Assembly: GCA_026392265.1 (NCBI GenBank)
Contig: JAPLCL010000323.1
Coordinates: 1-14,623, forward strand
From: Actinomycetota bacterium
GTDB taxonomy: Bacteria; Actinomycetota; Thermoleophilia; UBA2241
Direction: 5' to 3'
DNA: 14,623 nucleotides
In this document: positions 1 to 5,592 of the stretch, one piece after another
Layout: each line of letters opens with the position of its first letter
Position numbering within the stretch: the stretch's first letter is position 1
Made by a program: the position numbers and the translations under genes
Notes under the pieces: model-generated
Database searches by the model: none
The model's input: the letters and a program-made list of their open reading frames with translations, nothing else
What the model was told of the DNA's origin: nothing

Positions 1-390
1 GTGGTTCACCGGGATCAGCGGGAGGCGGCGGCGGTAGGCGATGGCCTTGGCCGCCGCCAGCCCCACGAGCAGAGCGCCGATAAGGCCCGGACCCTGCGTC
101 GTGGCGACGCCCTCGAGGTCGTCCCAGCCCACGCCGGCGACGCTCATCGCCGCGGCGACCACCTCGTTCACCAGCTCTGTGTGGCGGCGAGACGCCACCT
201 CCGGCACCACGCCGCCGAACTGCGCGTGCAGCTCGTTCTGCGACGACACGATGGACGACAGGACCTCGCGACCGCGCACGACCGCCGCGCTGGTGTCGTC
301 GCACGACGTCTCGAGGCAGAGCACCGGCCCGGCGAGCGAGCTGGGCACGATGGGGGCGCAGGGCGAAGGGCCGGGCGAAGCGCCGTTCAC
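1..390 (-). CDS. tsaD: TsaD, tRNA N6-adenosine threonylcarbamoyltransferase (N-terminal part, cut by window edge)
   Basis: TsaD transfers the threonylcarbamoyl group from threonylcarbamoyl-AMP to A37 of ANN-decoding tRNAs, working in the cytoplasm with TsaB and TsaE. The visible 130 residues carry the family's ASKHA-fold start: CLETSCDDT at residues 25-33, then FGGVVPEVASRRH, then GPGLIGALLVGL. They end at PVNH, where the final His should be the first metal ligand of the HxxxH motif; the rest lies outside the window. The GTG start at 390 overlaps the rimI stop as GTGA. A purine-rich stretch (GGGAAGGGGAAA) sits just upstream of it. This start gives about 20 residues before the usual N-terminus; an internal GTG at residue 23 would give the standard length but has no visible ribosome binding site. 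The identification is very secure; the exact start is less so. Confidence 0.95.
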   Translation of the reverse strand, partial: MNGASPGPSPCAPIVPSSLAGPVLCLETSCDDTSAAVVRGREVLSSIVSSQNELHAQFGGVVPEVASRRHTELVNEVVAAAMSVAGVGWDDLEGVATTQGPGLIGALLVGLAAAKAIAYRRRLPLIPVNH

Positions 391-875
391 GCGCTTTCCC
401 CTTCCCAGTCCTTCCACATGATGAGGGCGTCTTCGCGATCGTCGCTGTAGTAGCCGGGGCGCACACCGGTCGTGACGAACCCGAAGCTCCGGTACAGCTG
501 GATGCCCGGCGTGTTGGAGACGCGTACCTCGAGGGTGTGCCCGCGGTGTCCCTGAAGCTCGGTGATCGCAAAGTAGGCTTCGATAAGCTCGGCGGCGATG
601 TGCTGCCGGCGGAACGGCTCGTCCACGGCGATGTTCATGAGGTGCCAGACGTCCACGAACATGTCGGCGACGATGTACCCGGCGATCCTCCCGCCGACCT
701 CGCAGACGAGATCGATGCCCGTCTCGCGGGCCAGCTGGCCGCTGAAGATGGCCAGCGACCACGGCAGACTGAAGGTGCGCCGCTCGATGGCCGTCACGGC
801 CTCGAGGTCCGTGAAATGCATCGGCCGCACGAGACGCTCGACGCCGCGGGCATCGGGCACGGCCTCGAGCATCAT
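387..875 (-). CDS. rimI: RimI-type ribosomal protein N-acetyltransferase
   Basis: This 162-residue GNAT-family enzyme should acetylate the N-terminal alanine of ribosomal protein S18 using acetyl-CoA. It begins with ATG at 875, inside the tsaB stop (ATGA); a second ATG follows immediately. Family features seen are the IExxxFxxPWS helix (residues 30-40), the acetyl-CoA loop RRQHIA (89-94), Glu116 and Tyr128 spaced like the catalytic pair of characterised RimI, and YRSFGF then RPGYY near the C-terminus. The acetyl-CoA loop is unusual: the pattern is R/Q-x-x-G-x-G/A, and here the first Gly is His92. The reading frame continues open upstream of 875, but that part is out-of-frame tsaB and was left out. 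Its place between tsaB and tsaD is the standard bacterial arrangement. S18 specificity is inferred from the family and the context. Confidence 0.92.
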   Translation of the reverse strand: MMLEAVPDARGVERLVRPMHFTDLEAVTAIERRTFSLPWSLAIFSGQLARETGIDLVCEVGGRIAGYIVADMFVDVWHLMNIAVDEPFRRQHIAAELIEAYFAITELQGHRGHTLEVRVSNTPGIQLYRSFGFVTTGVRPGYYSDDREDALIMWKDWEGESA

Positions 876-1603
876 GGCTCGTCGCCTGGAGAGACCGCAC
901 GGGCGGCGCTGCGAACGCCCGTCCAGCGCGTCGCGTCCGGGGCCCGGCCGTAGAGCGGCAGCACCGCGTCCGCGCCAAAGACCAGGCCAGGTACCTCGCG
1001 AGCGACGGCTCTGCCGACCATCGCGGCCGTGGGCGCAGGGATCTCGGTGGCCACGCGTGCCGTGGCGGGAAGCAGGTCGCGATAAAGCACGGCGCCGTCG
1101 CCGCCCACGAGCACGTCGCCCAAGCGCGCCAGCCACCCGGTGAGCTCGTCCGCCGGGACGACCGTGACTTGCTCGACGACGCGTACCCCGCCGGCGTCGG
1201 CGGCGACGTAGACGGCCGCGAAGACTCCATGGCGCTTACCGTCGATGAGCGGCACGAGGGGACGGTGAGGAGCGGCCTCCGGCGCGCGTGCAAGAGCGAG
1301 CGCCAGAGCGGCCGGCGTGGGGACGCCCGCCAGGCGCACGTGACCGTCGGCCTGCGCCAGGGCGCGCGCTGTCGCGACACCGATGCGCAAACCGGTGAAG
1401 GCGCCGGGACCGAGTCCGACGGCGACCGTACCGACATCGGACCAGCTCGCCGCCGCCGTCTTGAGCACCTCGTGTACGCCCGGCAGCAGGCGCTGTGTAT
1501 GGGCCGGACCCTCGAGGGCGACGGTCTCGGCGACGACGGAGCCGTCGGCGGCGCAGAGCGCCACCGAACACGCCGTCGTCGCCGTCTCGAGCGCCAGGAT
1601 CAC
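872..1603 (-). CDS. tsaB: TsaB, t6A-synthesis scaffold protein
   Basis: TsaB is a TsaD paralogue that has lost catalysis and forms the TsaB-TsaD heterodimer needed for t6A37 formation in tRNA. The 243-residue product starts ILALETATTACSVAL, followed by AHTQRLLP and the diagnostic GPGAFTGLR (residues 65-73) with IGVATARALA after it. The start is GTG at 1603, overlapping the tsaE stop as GTGA. No clear Shine-Dalgarno lies ahead of it, so translation is probably coupled to tsaE. The length is close to the usual 220-240 residues. It lies between tsaE and rimI as in many bacteria. I see no frameshift or missing segment. Confidence 0.95.
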   Translation of the reverse strand: MILALETATTACSVALCAADGSVVAETVALEGPAHTQRLLPGVHEVLKTAAASWSDVGTVAVGLGPGAFTGLRIGVATARALAQADGHVRLAGVPTPAALALALARAPEAAPHRPLVPLIDGKRHGVFAAVYVAADAGGVRVVEQVTVVPADELTGWLARLGDVLVGGDGAVLYRDLLPATARVATEIPAPTAAMVGRAVAREVPGLVFGADAVLPLYGRAPDATRWTGVRSAARAVSPGDEP

Positions 1604-2127
1604 GAGGCACCCGGCGGCACGGCGGCAGCGGGCCCGTCCGTGACCGGCTCATCCACCTGGATGCCCTCCGCGGCGGCGCCTTCGGCGGCGGCCTGCTCGA
1701 AGGCCACGGACGCGTGCAGCCGCGCCGAGCGACTGCGGGGCGTCCTGTGCAGCAGCTCGAGCCGCACACAGGCCGCCGGAAGAGCTTCGCTGCCGGCGGC
1801 CGGCCACTCCACGAAGGTCACGGCGTCAGTAGCGAGATAGTCGTCCCAGGCGAAGAGGTCGGCGTCGGCGCCGCGGCTCAGGCGATACAGATCGAGGTGA
1901 TGCAGGGCCTCCCCGTAGCGGCCGCGGTAGCTCTGCGCCAGGGTGAACGACGGGCTCGTGACGGCGCCGCGGACGCCACGCGCGCGCATGATCGCGCGCA
2001 CCAGCGTCGTCTTCCCGGTGCCGAGGTCGCCTTCGATGGTCACCAGGGCCGGCGGCTGCAGGAGCGGCGCCAGCACGCGGGCAAACCGTCGCGTCTGCGC
2101 CGGCGAGGCGAGGGTGAGAGCGACCAT
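1600..2127 (-). CDS. tsaE: TsaE, t6A-synthesis ATPase
   Basis: TsaE is the small P-loop ATPase that binds the TsaB-TsaD complex and drives its turnover in t6A synthesis. The Walker A loop is GDLGTGKTT (residues 33-41). It is followed by the switch-like SPSFTL (58-63), the HHLDLYRL segment (76-83) and the conserved VEWP (106-109). The ATG at 2127 abuts the TAG stop of the upstream glycosylase gene with no base between. At 175 residues it is somewhat longer than the usual ~150. The excess is a C-terminal Ala/Pro-rich tail after about residue 145 that looks disordered and whose role I cannot tell. Confidence 0.96.
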   Translation of the reverse strand: MVALTLASPAQTRRFARVLAPLLQPPALVTIEGDLGTGKTTLVRAIMRARGVRGAVTSPSFTLAQSYRGRYGEALHHLDLYRLSRGADADLFAWDDYLATDAVTFVEWPAAGSEALPAACVRLELLHRTPRSRSARLHASVAFEQAAAEGAAAEGIQVDEPVTDGPAAAVPPGAS

Positions 2128-2871
2128 CTAGAAGAGGCCGAGCTGCTCCGGCTTGGCCGGCGGCGCGGCGGGCGCCTCCGCAGGTGTGACCGCCGGAACA
2201 TCGCCGGCGGCGCCGGCGGGCGCCGAGGGTCCGTCGCCGGCGGGCACGTCATGCACCGGCAGCGCGGCCGCCCCCGCCGGCGGCGCGGCCTGCGCGAGCA
2301 GCTCGGGCAGCCGCAGGAAATCCTCTTTGAGTGTGGTGAGCATCGCCGGCGTGTACAGCGCCGCAGCCGGGTGGAAGATCGGATAGAGGTACAGGTTGTG
2401 ACCGGCGATCTCGATGGCCTGCGGTCGGCCGTGGACGCGCGTGATGCCGGCGGGATTGCCCGTGAGGAGCTTGGTGGCGTGATTGCCCAGCGTGCAGATC
2501 ACTTTGGGCTTGATGAGCGCGATCTGCCGCCATAGGTACGGCTGACAGGCGGCGATCTCCTCTGGCCGCGGGTCGCGGTTGTTGGGCGGCCGGCTCTTGA
2601 GCACGTTGGCGATGAACACCTGCTGGCGCGTGAGCCCGATGGAGACGAGCAGCTGCTCGAGCAGCTTGCCGGCCTGCCCTACGAACGGCCGGCCCTGCTG
2701 ATCCTCGTGGTACCCCGGCGCCTCGCCGACGAACACGAGGTCGGCGGCGGGATCGCCCTCTCCGGGTACCGCTCTGGTGCGCGTGGCGTAGAGGTCGCAG
2801 AGGGTGCATGCCTCGACCTCCGCGCACAGGGCGGCAAGCGCGACGAGGTCGGCCTCAGTGGCAGGTGCCAC
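2128..2871 (-). CDS. Type 4 (Fe-S) uracil-DNA glycosylase
   Basis: This enzyme excises uracil from DNA, starting base-excision repair of deaminated cytosine. With the GTG start at 2871 it has 247 residues. Four cysteines that should bind the [4Fe-4S] cluster are present: C22-x2-C25, C109 and C126. Motif A is GEAPG (49-53), followed by EDQQGRPFVG; NVLKSRPPNNRDP follows; motif B is HPAA (167-170). These features mark family 4 rather than Ung. The GTG start is my choice because the conserved region begins about ten residues later. It overlaps the end of the fmdB gene by 17 bases, and no Shine-Dalgarno is evident. The frame stays open far upstream, but that stretch is antisense to the DUF2520 gene. 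After about residue 190 comes a long Ala/Pro linker ending in QLGLF, which resembles a sliding-clamp binding peptide. Confidence 0.93.
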   Translation of the reverse strand: MAPATEADLVALAALCAEVEACTLCDLYATRTRAVPGEGDPAADLVFVGEAPGYHEDQQGRPFVGQAGKLLEQLLVSIGLTRQQVFIANVLKSRPPNNRDPRPEEIAACQPYLWRQIALIKPKVICTLGNHATKLLTGNPAGITRVHGRPQAIEIAGHNLYLYPIFHPAAALYTPAMLTTLKEDFLRLPELLAQAAPPAGAAALPVHDVPAGDGPSAPAGAAGDVPAVTPAEAPAAPPAKPEQLGLF

Positions 2872-3073
2872 AGGAGGAACTGGCGCAGGAGGAGCAGTTC
2901 TTGGTAGCCCCCTTGCCGCCGAGGTTTGAGGACGACGAATGCACGGCGAACGTGGACAGCAAGCGACAGACGTCGCCGGAATGGCAGTCCGGGCACTCGG
3001 GCCTGGTGCCGTTGCGGACCAGCTCCTCGAAGGCGGTTCCGCACTGGTTGCAGCAGAATTCGTAGATCGGCAT
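2855..3073 (-). CDS. FmdB-family zinc ribbon protein
   Basis: A 72-residue protein starting MPIYEFCCNQCG, the signature of the FmdB/CxxC_CXXC_SSSS putative regulatory family. Cys8-x2-Cys11 and Cys27-x2-Cys30 should bind one zinc. A Ser/Gly/Lys linker follows, then a second Cys-rich tail (C60, C63, C68, C71) with a final His. The ATG at 3073 is preceded by no Shine-Dalgarno, but a TACACT box lies 6 bases upstream, which suggests a leaderless transcript. It is the first gene of the minus-strand run leading through the glycosylase to tsaD. The function of the family is poorly known; FmdB was proposed as a regulator in methylotrophs, and I would not extend that to this protein. Family membership is secure, the role is not. 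Confidence 0.9.
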   Translation of the reverse strand: MPIYEFCCNQCGTAFEELVRNGTRPECPDCHSGDVCRLLSTFAVHSSSSNLGGKGATKNCSSCASSSCGTCH

Positions 3074-3079
3074 GGCCGT

Positions 3080-3085
3080 AGTGTA
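3080..3085 (-). promoter_or_regulatory. Putative -10 box of a leaderless fmdB-udg-tsaEB-rimI-tsaD transcript
   Basis: Read on the minus strand, TACACT fits the TANNNT -10 pattern of GC-rich actinobacteria and lies 6 bases before the fmdB ATG. Transcription would therefore start at or next to the A of the start codon. The lack of a Shine-Dalgarno there agrees with a leaderless message. No good -35 hexamer is seen at 17 bases. This is inferred from sequence only. Confidence 0.45.
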
Positions 3086-3097
3086 CCACCCGACCGA

Positions 3098-3126
3098 TTG
3101 ACCACGCGCCCGTGAGAGGCTACTCT
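3098..3126 (+). promoter_or_regulatory. Candidate sigma-70-type promoter for the DUF2520-panC operon
   Basis: TTGACC at 3098-3103, a 17-base spacer, then TACTCT at 3121-3126. The -35 matches the consensus at five of six positions and the -10 fits TANNNT. It would give a 5' leader of roughly 110 bases before the TTG start at 3247. It faces away from the fmdB promoter, so the 173 bases between the two genes act as a shared divergent control region. Confidence 0.45.
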
Positions 3127-3171
3127 CGGCAAGGCTCCGCTCCCAGCCTCGCGCCGGAGACGGAGACACCG

Positions 3172-3198
3172 CCTGTGCTCGCGCAGGCCTGCGACAGG
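3172..3198 (+). promoter_or_regulatory. Imperfect palindrome in the leader of the DUF2520-panC operon
   Basis: CGCAGGCCTGCG (3182-3193) is a perfect 12-base palindrome. It is flanked by CCTGT (3172-3176) and ACAGG (3194-3198), which are also complementary, with a 5-base bulge on the left side. It lies downstream of the candidate promoter and upstream of the first gene, where an operator or a leader hairpin could act. No known riboswitch or T-box pattern was recognised. Confidence 0.25.
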
Positions 3199-3231
3199 CA
3201 CGGTACCGCCCCCTACAGGCGGACTGCAGCC

Positions 3232-3238
3232 GGAGAGG
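3232..3238 (+). promoter_or_regulatory. Shine-Dalgarno that sets the TTG start of the DUF2520 gene
   Basis: GGAGAGG lies 8 bases ahead of TTG at 3247. No other start codon just before the conserved Rossmann motif has such a site. The earlier in-frame GTG at 3112 would lie upstream of the candidate -10 box and adds residues that look non-coding. Confidence 0.6.
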
Positions 3239-3246
3239 TCGAAGGC

Positions 3247-4176
3247 TTGGACATCGACGCGTATCGCTTCTGCGTCATCGGCCCGGGACGCCTGGGGTCG
3301 ACGCTGCTCGCCGGCCTTCTGGAGGCCGGGCTCACAGTCGCCGCCGTGGGCGTCCATGCCGACGACGACACCGACCTCGGCATGATCCCCAAGCAGGTGC
3401 GCGTCGCCGACGCGGCTCTCGAGGCCGACGCCTGGTGGCTCACGGTCCCCGACGACGAGATCTACACGGTCGCCGCCAGGCTGGCCGCGTCCCTGCCGGC
3501 GACGCGTCGCGGAGGCCGCGAGCCGCTCGCCGTCCACTGCAGCGGCCTCGGCTCGATCCACCTGCTCAGGCCTCTGTTCGAGCAGGGCGTGCGCGTCCTC
3601 TGCCTGCACCCCCTGCAGACGTTCACCGGCGAGCCGCGCGCCGAGCTGCTGCGCGACGTGCCGTGCGCCGTGACGGCGCACGAAGAGCGTGACCTGCGGC
3701 TCGGCGAGGAGCTCGCCCGCCGCCTCGGCCTGCGGCCCTTCCGTCTGGCCGACGACAAGAAGACGCTGTATCACCTCTCGGCGGTCGTCGGCTGTAACCT
3801 GCTGGTCGCCCTCGAGTCCGAGGCCAAGCGCCTCATGGACGAGGCCACGGGCGGCGAGGACGGCCTCGACCACCTTGCATCCCTTCTGAGCACGGCGATG
3901 AAGAACCTGCTGAGCAGCGGCGACCCGGCGCACGCGCTCACCGGCCCGGTGGCGCGCGGCGACGTGGGCAGCGTGCGCGCGCACCTGCGCCTGCTGGACC
4001 GCGAGTCGCCGCGCCTGGCGCGGACCTACCGCGCGCTCTCGCTCGAGGCGCTGACCCTCGCGGCGCCGCGCCTGGACGACGAGCAGGTCCGCACGCTCAA
4101 GCACCTGCTCGACGAAGGGACGGCCGGCACGGCGACGCCGGACGCCGGCCGCGACGCCGGAGGAGGCGCCGCGTGA
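3247..4176 (+). CDS. Rossmann-like / DUF2520 domain protein
   Basis: A 309-residue protein of the Rossmann-like plus DUF2520 family, which has a layout like ketopantoate reductase and pyrroline-5-carboxylate reductase: an N-terminal nucleotide-binding fold and a helical C-terminal domain. The nucleotide loop is VIGPGRLGS (GxGxxG at residues 12-17). Next come WWLTVPDDEI, then HCSGLGS and LHPLQTFTG, both typical of the family, and a helical half with DDKKTLYHLSAVVGCN. The enzymatic reaction of the family is not established. The TTG start at 3247 is supported by GGAGAGG. The stop overlaps the panC GTG as GTGA, so the two are translated together, which suggests a role in pantothenate synthesis, for example as the ketopantoate-reducing step. 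That role is my inference. Confidence 0.88.
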   Translation: MDIDAYRFCVIGPGRLGSTLLAGLLEAGLTVAAVGVHADDDTDLGMIPKQVRVADAALEADAWWLTVPDDEIYTVAARLAASLPATRRGGREPLAVHCSGLGSIHLLRPLFEQGVRVLCLHPLQTFTGEPRAELLRDVPCAVTAHEERDLRLGEELARRLGLRPFRLADDKKTLYHLSAVVGCNLLVALESEAKRLMDEATGGEDGLDHLASLLSTAMKNLLSSGDPAHALTGPVARGDVGSVRAHLRLLDRESPRLARTYRALSLEALTLAAPRLDDEQVRTLKHLLDEGTAGTATPDAGRDAGGGAA

Positions 4177-5105
4177 TCGTCGTGCGCACCATCGCCGAAG
4201 CGCGAGCCGCGCTGCGCAGCCTGCCGCGGCCGCTCGGCTTCACGCCTACGATGGGCGCGCTTCATGAGGGTCACCTCAGCCTCGTGGACGCCGCCAGGTC
4301 GTGCTGCGCCTCCGTCGCCGGCTCCGTCTTCGTGAACCCCACGCAGTTCGGGCAGGGCGAGGACTTCGGCGCGTATCCTCGCGACGAGGCCCGCGACTTC
4401 TCGCTGCTGGAGGATCGCGGGGTCGACCTCGTTTTCGCCCCGTCCCCAGCCGAGATGTACCCGGTCGGCTTCGCCACGGGCGTTCACGTGAGCGGGCATC
4501 TCACGGAGGCCTACGAGGGCGCCTCGCGCCCCGGCCACTTCGACGGCATGGTACTCGTGGTCACCAAGCTCCTCCACGTCGTCCAGCCGGACGTACTGTT
4601 CCTCGGCGAGAAGGACGCTCAGCAGCTGGCCGTCGTGGGGCGCTTCGTGCGCGACCTCGACCTCCCCGTGGAGGTCGTCGGCGTGCCCACCGTGCGCGAG
4701 CCCGACGGCCTCGCCATGAGCTCGCGCAATGCCTATCTCACGGCGGAGCATCGCGCCCTGGCGCCGAACCTGTACCGGGCCTTGCTCGCCGGGCGGGCCG
4801 CCGCAGGCGGGCCCGGTGGCACGTCCAAGGACGTCGTCGTCGCGGCCACGTCCGCGCTGCTCATGCCGGCCGTGCCGCACGACGACGCGGAACGGGCGGC
4901 CGCCCTGCGCGGCGAGGCTCCTTCGGCCGCACCGCGCTTCGACCTGGACTATCTCGCCATCGTCGACGCCGACACGTTCGCACCGCAAGCCGTACTCGGG
5001 CCGCGCTCCCTGCTCATCGCCGCGGCCCGCCTTGGCCCCACCCGTCTCCTCGACAACGTCACCTTGTCCGCCAGCGCGTACCCCGCCAAGGACGCGACCA
5101 CCTGA
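4173..5105 (+). CDS. panC: Pantothenate synthetase (pantoate--beta-alanine ligase)
   Basis: PanC condenses D-pantoate with beta-alanine using ATP, the last step of vitamin B5 synthesis, in the cytoplasm. The 310-residue product has all the signatures: PTMGALHEGH (residues 25-34, nucleotidyltransferase HxGH), FVNPTQF (53-59), RPGHFDG (119-125), GEKDAQQ (145-151) and MSSRN (182-186, the KMSKS equivalent). The GTG start at 4173 overlaps the upstream stop. It is a little longer than the typical 280 residues owing to an Ala/Gly-rich insertion around 205-250 in the C-terminal domain. No panB, panD or panE is in the window, so the rest of the pathway must be elsewhere or supplied by the neighbouring DUF2520 protein. 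Confidence 0.97.
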   Translation: MIVVRTIAEARAALRSLPRPLGFTPTMGALHEGHLSLVDAARSCCASVAGSVFVNPTQFGQGEDFGAYPRDEARDFSLLEDRGVDLVFAPSPAEMYPVGFATGVHVSGHLTEAYEGASRPGHFDGMVLVVTKLLHVVQPDVLFLGEKDAQQLAVVGRFVRDLDLPVEVVGVPTVREPDGLAMSSRNAYLTAEHRALAPNLYRALLAGRAAAGGPGGTSKDVVVAATSALLMPAVPHDDAERAAALRGEAPSAAPRFDLDYLAIVDADTFAPQAVLGPRSLLIAAARLGPTRLLDNVTLSASAYPAKDATT

Positions 5106-5118
5106 AAGGAAGGACCCA

Positions 5119-5592
5119 ATGGCTACGGTCATCGTCAACGGTCAGAAGAAGGCCCACGTGCGAGAGGGCCTCGCCTGCGTCATCACCGGCTCGATCGAGT
5201 TCGCCAGCCGCGGCGACGCCGACATGATCAAGATCACTGAAGAGGTCGCGGAGGCCGTCAAGCAGACCGGCCTCAGCGACGGTACCGTCACGGTGTTCGT
5301 GCCCGGCGCCACCGGCGCCCTCACGACCCTCGAGTACGAGCCCGGCGTCGTGGAAGACGTACAGAAGGCGCTCGACGTGGTCGCCCCGGCAGACAAGTTC
5401 TACCAGCACAACGTCAACCTCGGCGACGGCAACGGCCACTCGCACGTGCGCGCCGGCCTCGTCGGGCCGTCGCTCACGATCCCCTTCGTCGACGGCCGGC
5501 TCACCCTGGGCCGCTACCAGAACGTCGTCTTCTGCGACTTCGACGCACGCCCGCGCGAGCGCAGCCTCGTGGTGCAGGTGATGGGCGTATGA
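5119..5592 (+). CDS. YjbQ/UPF0047 family protein
   Basis: A 157-residue member of the YjbQ (UPF0047, COG0432) family; E. coli YjbQ has weak thiamine-phosphate synthase activity, but the general role is unknown. Seen features are VTVFVPGATGALTTLEYEPG (residues 57-76), a His97 region, the DGNGHSH cluster (103-109) that supplies probable metal ligands, GPSLTIP, DGRLTLGRYQ and the ending FDARPRERSLVVQVMG. The His-Thr-Thr-Ala motif of the E. coli-like branch is here Gly-Ala-Thr-Gly, so one putative ligand or catalytic residue is missing. I believe this matches a separate branch of the family. A good ribosome site (AAAGGAAGGA, from 5105) supports ATG 5119, and the open frame upstream is panC out of frame. 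The gap to panC is 13 bases, and the stop overlaps the next start as ATGA. Confidence 0.9.
   Translation: MATVIVNGQKKAHVREGLACVITGSIEFASRGDADMIKITEEVAEAVKQTGLSDGTVTVFVPGATGALTTLEYEPGVVEDVQKALDVVAPADKFYQHNVNLGDGNGHSHVRAGLVGPSLTIPFVDGRLTLGRYQNVVFCDFDARPRERSLVVQVMGV

Noticed and set aside
23..390. Shorter TsaD start at the GTG of residue 23
   Set aside because: It would give the standard family length but has no ribosome binding site; GTG 390 overlaps the rimI stop and has a purine-rich site ahead of it. It remains possible.
3127..3246. Riboswitch in the leader of the pan operon
   Set aside because: I could not match any known riboswitch core; only a palindrome is visible.
2872..4104. Upstream extension of the uracil-DNA glycosylase frame
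   Set aside because: It is antisense to the DUF2520 gene and overlaps fmdB out of frame; the conserved glycosylase region starts only after 2871.
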